From Gemmatimonadota bacterium (GTDB lineage Bacteria > Gemmatimonadota > Gemmatimonadetes > Gemmatimonadales > GWC2-71-9), in assembly GCA_029863245.1 (NCBI GenBank), contig JAOTVV010000007.1, positions 1-64,000 on the forward strand: a stretch of DNA of 64,000 bases, written 5' to 3'. The position numbers and the translations under genes were made by a program. Below are positions 7,856-15,000 of the stretch, in pieces. Under the pieces are notes generated by a model. The model did not search any database. It was not told where the DNA came from and saw only the letters and a list, made by a program, of their open reading frames with translations. The stretch's first letter is position 1; every line of letters starts with the position of its first letter.

Positions 7856-9904
7856 TCAGGGGATTGACCCGCTCAAGAACCGCGCGAGCCACGCCTGCAC
7901 CTCCGTCCACCAGAGCCGTTGGTTCTCCGGCTTCCCGATCCAGTGGCCCTCGTCGGGGAAGTAGAGCAGACGGGCCGGCACCCCGCGGCGGCGGAGCGCG
8001 GTGAACATCTGTAGGCCCTGCGTATCCGGCACCCGGTAGTCCAGCGCGCCGTGGATCACCAGGGTCGGCGTGCCGAAGTTGCGGGCAAATCGGTGGGGCG
8101 ACCACTGCTCATAGTAGGTCCGCTCCACCCACGGGGGGCCACCGAACTCCCATTCGGGGAACCACAACTCCTCGGTTCCTCCGTAGAATGCTTCGAGATT
8201 GAAAATGCCGGCGTGCGAGATGAGCGCGTCGAACCGGTTCGAGTTGCCGTTGATCCAGTTCACCATGTAGCCGCCGTAGGACCCACCCACAGCGGCGATC
8301 CGGGTGGAGTCGACGTACGGCAGCCTGGCAGCGTGCTCGACACCAGCCATGATGTCGATGAAGACCTTCCCGCCCCAGTCCCTCGAGATCTGGTCCGTAA
8401 AGCGCTGCCCGAATCCCGTGGATCCGCGCGGGTTGAGCAGCACTGTGACGTAACCGGGAGCCGCGAACATCTGCGCGTTCCATCGGGAATGGAAATTGTC
8501 GAGCCACGCGCCCTGAGGACCGCCGTGAATGAGCACGAGCAGCGGGTATCGGCTGCCGCGCCGGAACTGCGGCGGCCTCACGAGCAAACCGTGAACCGTG
8601 TAGCCGTCGGCCCCGACCCAGCTGATGTCCTCCGCCGGGTGCATGAGCACATCACGCAACCGCTCGGCGTTGACCGTTGTCAGGGGCCGTGGGTCGCCGC
8701 TGCCACCCAACTTCCACGCATAGACCTCACCGGGCCGGTGCATGGCGTCGTTCACGAATGCGACCGTATTACCGTCGCTGGCGAGCGCGAGTTGCCCCGT
8801 GTTGCCCCAGGCGAGGAGTCGCTGCACCGTGCCGTCCAGGCCGGCTCGGAACACCGCGCCGCGTTGCCTGTCGTCGGCTGTGAGAATGAACTCGCGTCCA
8901 TTGGGCAGCCACGCGAACCCGTCGACCGATCGATCGAATTGCCGTGGGACCTCGCGCACGCCGCGTGAGGAGAGGTCGAGCACCATGAGGCGCCACCGAT
9001 CCGATTCGAATCCCGCTCGCTCCTGAGAGAGGAACGCGACGAGCGAGCCATCGGGTGATGGGAGCGGATGTCGCTCAGCTCCCAACAGCCCTCTGGTGAG
9101 GTTGGTCGCCTCTCCACCCTCGATCGCCACACGGTAGATGTCGCTGTTGGTGTGCCACGCCTGATCGGTGCCCACCTTGGTCGTGTAGACGAGGGAGCGC
9201 CCGTCCGGCATGAACGCGTAATCGCTCGATCCGCCGAACGGCGGAACCGGAATGTCGTGATCCAAGCCCGCAGTCACATCGACCGGCATCCCGCCAGCCA
9301 CCGGAACCACGAACAGATGACTCCGCAGCCCATCCTCCCACGTGTTCCAGTGGCGAAACAGGAGCTCGTCGTAGATACGGGCCTGCGTGCGCCGTGCCTC
9401 GCGCTCTGCCAGGACGCGTTGATTGCATGCCTCGTCAGGGCATTCCGGCGCCACGTCCGACACAAACGCCAAGTGCGTTCCGGTGGGTGACCACATGACC
9501 CCATCCGCCCCCGTGCTCAGGGAGGTGACCGTTCGAAAGCGCCGCGTGCGGGTGTCGTAAATCCGGATCTGGGACATGTCGCCGCGGGACGTGACGTAGG
9601 CGATCCGGGTTCCGTCTGGCGACCAACGGGCAGACCGCCCGCCCGCCCGCCGATCCGAGATCCGCCGGGAGGCGCCACTGTCAGTCGGCACGAGCCACAC
9701 ATCACTCAGGCGCGTGTTGGCGGCAAGATCGGGCGCGATCACGGTGTACACCACCCATTTACCGTCGGGCGACACCTGTGGATCGGCGACGCGCTCCAAG
9801 GCCAGGAAACCCTCGATGCTCAAGGGCCGGCGATCGGTTTGGGCCGTCGCGGGTACGGCGAGACATATGGCGGCGAGCGTCGCCGCAAGCATGATGCGAA
9901 ACAT
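7856..9904 (-). CDS. Secreted S9 family peptidase (prolyl oligopeptidase / acylaminoacyl-peptidase type)
   Basis: 682 residues. A Sec signal peptide (FRIMLAATLAAICLAVPATA, cleavage near AQT) is followed by a beta-propeller (about 30-420) with repeated PDG/SPDG turns (VSPDGKWVVYT, WSPDGTRIAYVTS, PSPDGSLVAF). A C-terminal alpha/beta hydrolase domain follows. The triad is visible: Ser542 in GGSYGGYM, Asp622 in HGALDYRVP, His654 in DEGHWIGKPEN. Such enzymes degrade short peptides in the periplasm or outside the cell, and the propeller excludes folded proteins. The start is ATG 9904, the first Met before the signal peptide. It is the first gene of the minus-strand run and diverges from the acyl-CoA dehydrogenase across a 169-nt gap. 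Confidence 0.92.
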   Translation of the reverse strand: MFRIMLAATLAAICLAVPATAQTDRRPLSIEGFLALERVADPQVSPDGKWVVYTVIAPDLAANTRLSDVWLVPTDSGASRRISDRRAGGRSARWSPDGTRIAYVTSRGDMSQIRIYDTRTRRFRTVTSLSTGADGVMWSPTGTHLAFVSDVAPECPDEACNQRVLAEREARRTQARIYDELLFRHWNTWEDGLRSHLFVVPVAGGMPVDVTAGLDHDIPVPPFGGSSDYAFMPDGRSLVYTTKVGTDQAWHTNSDIYRVAIEGGEATNLTRGLLGAERHPLPSPDGSLVAFLSQERAGFESDRWRLMVLDLSSRGVREVPRQFDRSVDGFAWLPNGREFILTADDRQRGAVFRAGLDGTVQRLLAWGNTGQLALASDGNTVAFVNDAMHRPGEVYAWKLGGSGDPRPLTTVNAERLRDVLMHPAEDISWVGADGYTVHGLLVRPPQFRRGSRYPLLVLIHGGPQGAWLDNFHSRWNAQMFAAPGYVTVLLNPRGSTGFGQRFTDQISRDWGGKVFIDIMAGVEHAARLPYVDSTRIAAVGGSYGGYMVNWINGNSNRFDALISHAGIFNLEAFYGGTEELWFPEWEFGGPPWVERTYYEQWSPHRFARNFGTPTLVIHGALDYRVPDTQGLQMFTALRRRGVPARLLYFPDEGHWIGKPENQRLWWTEVQAWLARFLSGSIP

Positions 9905-10073
9905 GGCCGGAGAGTCCTGTAAGTGACGCCGCCGAATGTTGTCCCGGCAGCTGCGCACGCGCAACCGCCCCCGCCCCACCGGTTGATTCGGGCCACGGTA
10001 TATTGGATGAGGCAAAAAACAGGAATCCCACAGGCGTCCGAGAGCCTCACTGACGAACGGAGCAGTCATCGCG

Positions 10074-11939
10074 ATGGTTGCATCCAGCGCGGCACCCACA
10101 CCGGTGCGCGGCGTGAGCGAACGGGAGGCGCGTCAAGTAGCCGAGGCCGCGCGGGAAACCGAGTGGACGGCACCGAGCTTCGTGAAGGAGCTGTTCAACG
10201 GCCGGCTGCATCTGGAGCTGATCCATCCATTTCCGCGGATTCCCGCCGATGAGTTGGCACGGGCCACACCGTGGCTCGAGAAGCTCGACGCCTTTCTCCG
10301 AGCCAACGTGGATGCGGAGGCAATCGACCGGGACTACAAGATTCCCGAGCACGTCGTCACGGGGCTAATCGACCTGGGATGTCTGGGGATCAAGATCCCG
10401 CAGGAGCATGGGGGCCTGGGCTTTTCACAGGCCGTGTACGGTCGGGCTATCGCGCTTGCCACGAGCTACGAGAGTTCCGTCGGTGTGTTGCTTTCGGCCC
10501 ACCAGTCGATCGGTGTTCCCCAACCGCTCCAGCTGTTCGGCACGCCGGAACAGCAGAAGAAGTACCTCCCCCGGCTGGCCAGTGGCGCGATCAGCGCGTT
10601 CGCGCTCACCGAGCCCGATGTGGGGAGCGACCCGGCACGCATGACGACGACCGCCGTTCCGACGGAGGACGGGAGCGAATACCTCCTCAACGGCGAGAAG
10701 CTGTGGTGCACGAACGGCACGATCGCCGACATCATGGTGGTCATGGCGGCGGTGCCGAACAAGGGCATCACGGCCTTCATCGTGGAGTCGTCGTGGCCCG
10801 GGGTGGAAGTGGCGCACCGGTGTCACTTCATGGGGCTGCACGGCATCGAAAACGCGCATCTTCGCTTCACCGATGTGCGCGTGCCAAAGGACAACGTGCT
10901 GTGGGCCGAAGGACGCGGACTCAAGCTCGCCCTGATCACCTTGAATACCGGCCGTCTCACGATTCCGGCAACGTCGGCTGCGACCGCGAAGGCGTGCCTG
11001 GGGATCGCCAGGCGGTTCAGCCAGAGCCGGATCCAGTGGGGGCACCCCATCGGAAAGCATGACGCCATCGCTCAGAAACTCGGTGCGATGGCCGCCATCA
11101 CGTTCGCCATGGACGCGGTTGCAGAGCTGTCGGCTCTGATGGCCGATCAGCGGAAGTTCGACATTCGGCTGGAAGCCGCCGTTGCGAAGATGTGGAACAG
11201 CGAGCGTGGGTGGGAACTCGTCGACGACACCATGCAGATCCGAAGTGGCCGCGGCTACGAGACCGAGTCGAGCCTCAAGACGCGAGGAGAAGTGCCCGAG
11301 CCAGTCGAGCGACTGATGCGGGATTTCCGCATCAACCTGATCTTCGAGGGCTCGAGCGAGATCATGCGGCTCTTCATCGCGCGAGAGGTCGTCGACGACC
11401 ACTTGAAGGTCGCCGGCGCGATCCTTGACCCGGAGGCCTCGGTCGGCGCGAAGCTCGGCGCCTTCATCCGTGCGGGGTTCTACTACGCTGCGTGGTACCC
11501 GTCCAAGTGGATGGGATGGGGATGGTGGCCCCGCTACGCCGAGTTCGGACCCCTGGCCCGGCATCTGTGCTTCGTGAACCGCACTTCGCGCCGCCTAGCC
11601 CGGGCGCTGTTTCACGCCATCGTGCGGTTCGGGCCCAAGCTCGAACGCCGCCAGGCCGTGCTGTTTCGACTGGTCGACGTCGGCACGGAGCTGTTCGCGA
11701 TGAGCGCGGCATGCACGCGGGCCCAGATGCTGAGGGTCTCTACGTCCCCGGAGGAGCGGGCGCAGAGTGCGACCAGCGCGGCATTGGCTGACGCTTTCTG
11801 TCGGCGTGCACGCCGCGAAATCGACGCCAGGTTCCGCAGCCTGTTCGACAACGACGACGAGAAGACCTACCGGATGGCACAACGCGTGATGGCAAACGAA
11901 ATGCGCTGGCTGGAGCACGGAATCCCGCAACCCGACTGA
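10074..11939 (+). CDS. Acyl-CoA dehydrogenase, long form (VLCAD/ACAD9-like)
   Basis: 621 residues; an FAD flavoenzyme that introduces the C2-C3 double bond in fatty acyl-CoA. The central ACAD domain shows FALTEPDVGSDPARMTTTA and GEKLWCTNGTIADIMVVMA. The catalytic glutamate is Glu425 in LIFEGSSEIMR, and the preceding RSGRGYETESS is typical. About 190 residues beyond the classical core (after 430) form a helical extension, as in very-long-chain enzymes that bind membranes. The start is ATG 10074 with GGAG 11 nt upstream. No electron-transfer flavoprotein genes lie nearby. The downstream gene is unrelated. Confidence 0.92.
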   Translation: MVASSAAPTPVRGVSEREARQVAEAARETEWTAPSFVKELFNGRLHLELIHPFPRIPADELARATPWLEKLDAFLRANVDAEAIDRDYKIPEHVVTGLIDLGCLGIKIPQEHGGLGFSQAVYGRAIALATSYESSVGVLLSAHQSIGVPQPLQLFGTPEQQKKYLPRLASGAISAFALTEPDVGSDPARMTTTAVPTEDGSEYLLNGEKLWCTNGTIADIMVVMAAVPNKGITAFIVESSWPGVEVAHRCHFMGLHGIENAHLRFTDVRVPKDNVLWAEGRGLKLALITLNTGRLTIPATSAATAKACLGIARRFSQSRIQWGHPIGKHDAIAQKLGAMAAITFAMDAVAELSALMADQRKFDIRLEAAVAKMWNSERGWELVDDTMQIRSGRGYETESSLKTRGEVPEPVERLMRDFRINLIFEGSSEIMRLFIAREVVDDHLKVAGAILDPEASVGAKLGAFIRAGFYYAAWYPSKWMGWGWWPRYAEFGPLARHLCFVNRTSRRLARALFHAIVRFGPKLERRQAVLFRLVDVGTELFAMSAACTRAQMLRVSTSPEERAQSATSAALADAFCRRARREIDARFRSLFDNDDEKTYRMAQRVMANEMRWLEHGIPQPD

Positions 11940-11961
11940 TTAGGTCCCATCCACCCCCGGC

Positions 11962-11984
11962 CGTGGCCACAGCCCACCGCCACG
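11962..11984 (+). terminator. Weak candidate terminator after the acyl-CoA dehydrogenase
   Basis: A 6-bp inverted repeat (CGTGGC ... GCCACG) with an 11-nt spacer, followed by TTT. It lies 23 nt after the dehydrogenase stop. The stem is short, so this is only a possibility. Confidence 0.25.
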
Positions 11985-12067
11985 TTTCGCCAGCGATTCT
12001 GTTGCAATAGCTCAACACCGAGCCGCGCTCACCGCTCCTTTGGGGATGTTCCTGCCCTTGTCCCTCG

Positions 12068-15000
12068 GTGAATCGGGGCGCACATTTTGCTTCCCTGACC
12101 CTTGCCAGCCAGAACAACGAGGGAATAGTCATCCTGCCGACCGCGCCTGGGAGTCTGCGTCGTCACCGGCAGCTCGGTCGCTCCACCGCTGCCGTGGCCA
12201 TTCTTGCGACGATCTTCGCCGCAAGTTGTGGCGACGATGCAGCCGGCCCGAGCGTGCCACTCACCGGTCACGTGTCCGTCACTCCGGTCTTCGACGCCGC
12301 CTACACCGGCATCGTGCCCATCGCGGCGGCGCGCATCACGCTCCAACGCCCTGGTTCCACAACGTTCGCCGTCGACACGCTCATCGCTATCGCGCCGACC
12401 GCTACCTCGGTCGATCTGGCACTCACCGTCACGATGACGACGGCAACAGAGGAGTTCCTCCTCACGATCCGGCTCCTCGATCCCACCGGTGCCACGGTCT
12501 TCTCGGGCGGACCGGTCACCGTCGTGGCCACAACGAGCCCGAGCAACGTTGTCCCGACCGAGGTGACCTTCCAATACGTGGGCGTCGGATCGAACGCGGC
12601 TGGCGTTCGCATTGTCACCCAGAGCCAGCAGCTCTTCAGCGGCAGCTCGGTTCTGCTCATCGGTGAGGCGTTCGACAGCGCGGGGGTGACCATCCCCAAC
12701 ACCCCCATCCAGTGGGCCTCGCTCGACCTTCAAAGGGCTACCGTCCCCAACCCGGCAACAGGCACGGTGATCGCCGGCGCGCAGCGCGGCGCAGCCAGGA
12801 TCACCGCCACGTTGCTCACGGGTCCAGCCGACACCACCACCGTGGCCGTGCAGCCGCTGCCGACCCAAATCGTGGTGGTGAGCGGCGGTGGGCAGACGGC
12901 GACGATCGGCACCGTGCTAGCCGATTCCGTCGTGCTCGAGGTTCGTGCGGCGGATGGGCTCCCGGTTACTGGAGTGAGCGTCCGGCTCCTCGCATCGGGT
13001 GGCACCGTCTCGCCAGACTCGCTCGGGGTGGATGCCACCGGTCGCGTGGCGTTCGAGTGGACGCTGGGCCTCGCCGCCGGACCGCAGGCGACTTCGGCAA
13101 CCGTTGTGGAGTTCCCGAGCGTGCAGGGCACGGTCACGGCAACCGCGACACCCACGCCCGCAACCGATCTCGCCATCGTGAGCGGGGACGACGAAACGGG
13201 CCCGGTGGCGTCCGTCCTCCCCAACCCCCTCGTCGTGTTGGCGACGGATATCGACGGGAATCCGGCCGCCAACGCGAGCGTGCAGTGGACGGTTACGCTG
13301 AACGACGGCACCGCGAGTCCGCCCGTCAGCGTTACGGACGCCAACGGCCTCGCCGCAACCGCCTGGACGCTGGGAAGTCTGGCCGGGGAGAACGAAGTTG
13401 TGGCAACGCTCATCGGCGGGACGCCCTCCTCCGCCGACTCGAGTGCGCTGCCAAGTCCCGCCGCGCCGAGCGTGACCTTCATTGCCACCGGTGTGCCCGG
13501 TCCGGCCGCAGTATTGGAGCTGGTGAGCGGGAATGCACAAGCCGGAACCGTCGGTGCAGCATTGGGACAGCCCTTGGTGGCTCGCACCACGGACCTGTTC
13601 GGCAATCTGGTGAGCGGGACCGCGGTCGCCTTCGCCACCCCCGACGGCGGCTCGCTCGCGCCATCGGCGGCCACGACGAGCGCAGCCGGCCTCGCCCAGA
13701 GCGCGTGGACACTGGGTACGGTTGCGGGAACGCAGACGGCAACCGCGACTAGCGCCGGGCTCGCCGGCTCACCGCTGCCGTTCACCGCCACCGCAGCGCC
13801 GGGGTCAGAAGCCGCGGTGGCATTCCAAAGCCAGCCCACCAGTACCTCGGTCGGAGCAGCGATTCCCGACTTCGTGGTCGCCGTCGTGGACGGCTTCGGC
13901 AACATCGTGCCGTCGACGACAGCGTCGGTTTCGGTGGCCATCGCCAACAACCCAGGTGGCGGCACGCTGTCCGGCACGACCACGGTATCCGCCATGAGCG
14001 GATTGGCGACGTTCACGGGACTCAGCATCGATCAGCCCGGCGTTGGGTACACGCTCGAAGCCACCATCCTTTCCCTCGTGCCCGAGACGAGCCTCGGCTT
14101 CGATATCACCTCGGCAACCGGCGGCGTGTTCTGGATCAGCCCGGTGGACGGCAACTGGAGCGACGGCGCCAAATGGAGCTCCGGGGCACCTCCGGCCCCA
14201 AGCGACACGGTGTACATCCGGCAGGATGGCAACTACACGGTGACGCTCGACGTGGCAGCAACGGTGAAGGCGCTCGAAATGGGCGGCAGTGTGGGAACGC
14301 AGATCTTTGCTCAGCCCGGCAATACACTCACCGTCGACAGCGCAGCCACGTTCGGCCCGACCGTCGTCACGGATCTGAGCGGTGGCGAGGTCACCGGTGC
14401 CGGCACCGTGGACATCCTGGGCGCCATGAGCTGGAGTGGCGGGACGCTGAGCGGGGCGGGCACGACCCGGGTGGGCCCGGGAGCCACGCTCACAATCACG
14501 GGGGCGGGTGCCAAGTTCCTCGACAGCCGCACCCTGGTAAATCAGGACACGGGGGTGTGGGATGCGGCCGGCACTGGGGCCCTGGTCGTCACCAACGGCG
14601 CCACGCTCCACAACCAGGCGGGCGCGACGCTCACGCTCCAGGCCGACGGGGCCCTGGTCTACAATGGGGGCACGCTCCCCACGCTCCTCAATGACGGGCG
14701 CCTCACCCGCACCACCGGCACCGGGGTGTTCCTGATCAGCACCGCGCTGGTCTCGACCGACAGCATCGGCGTCACCAGCGGCACGCTGCAACTCGGCAAC
14801 GACGGCACCGTCAGTGCTCCCCTCGGCGTGGAGGCGGGAGGCACGCTCGAGTTCACGGGCGGCACCCACGACCTCAGCGGCCCGCTCACCGGCCCGGGCA
14901 ACGTGACCGTGAGCGGCGGGGCGGTGACCGTGGGCGGGGCCTATGCCGTCACCGGCACCACCACGATCAGCGCCGGCACGATGAGCGTGGCCAACGGGGC

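Noticed and set aside
7843-7857. Hairpin at the end of the S9 peptidase gene as a terminator
   Set aside because: A 6-bp stem with a 3-nt loop overlapping the stop codon and no T-run. The downstream gene is close and probably co-transcribed.
9983-10004. TTGATT ... TATATT as a sigma-70 promoter for the acyl-CoA dehydrogenase
   Set aside because: The spacing is only 10 nt, too short for a -35/-10 pair. TATATT alone may still be a -10, but nothing supports it.
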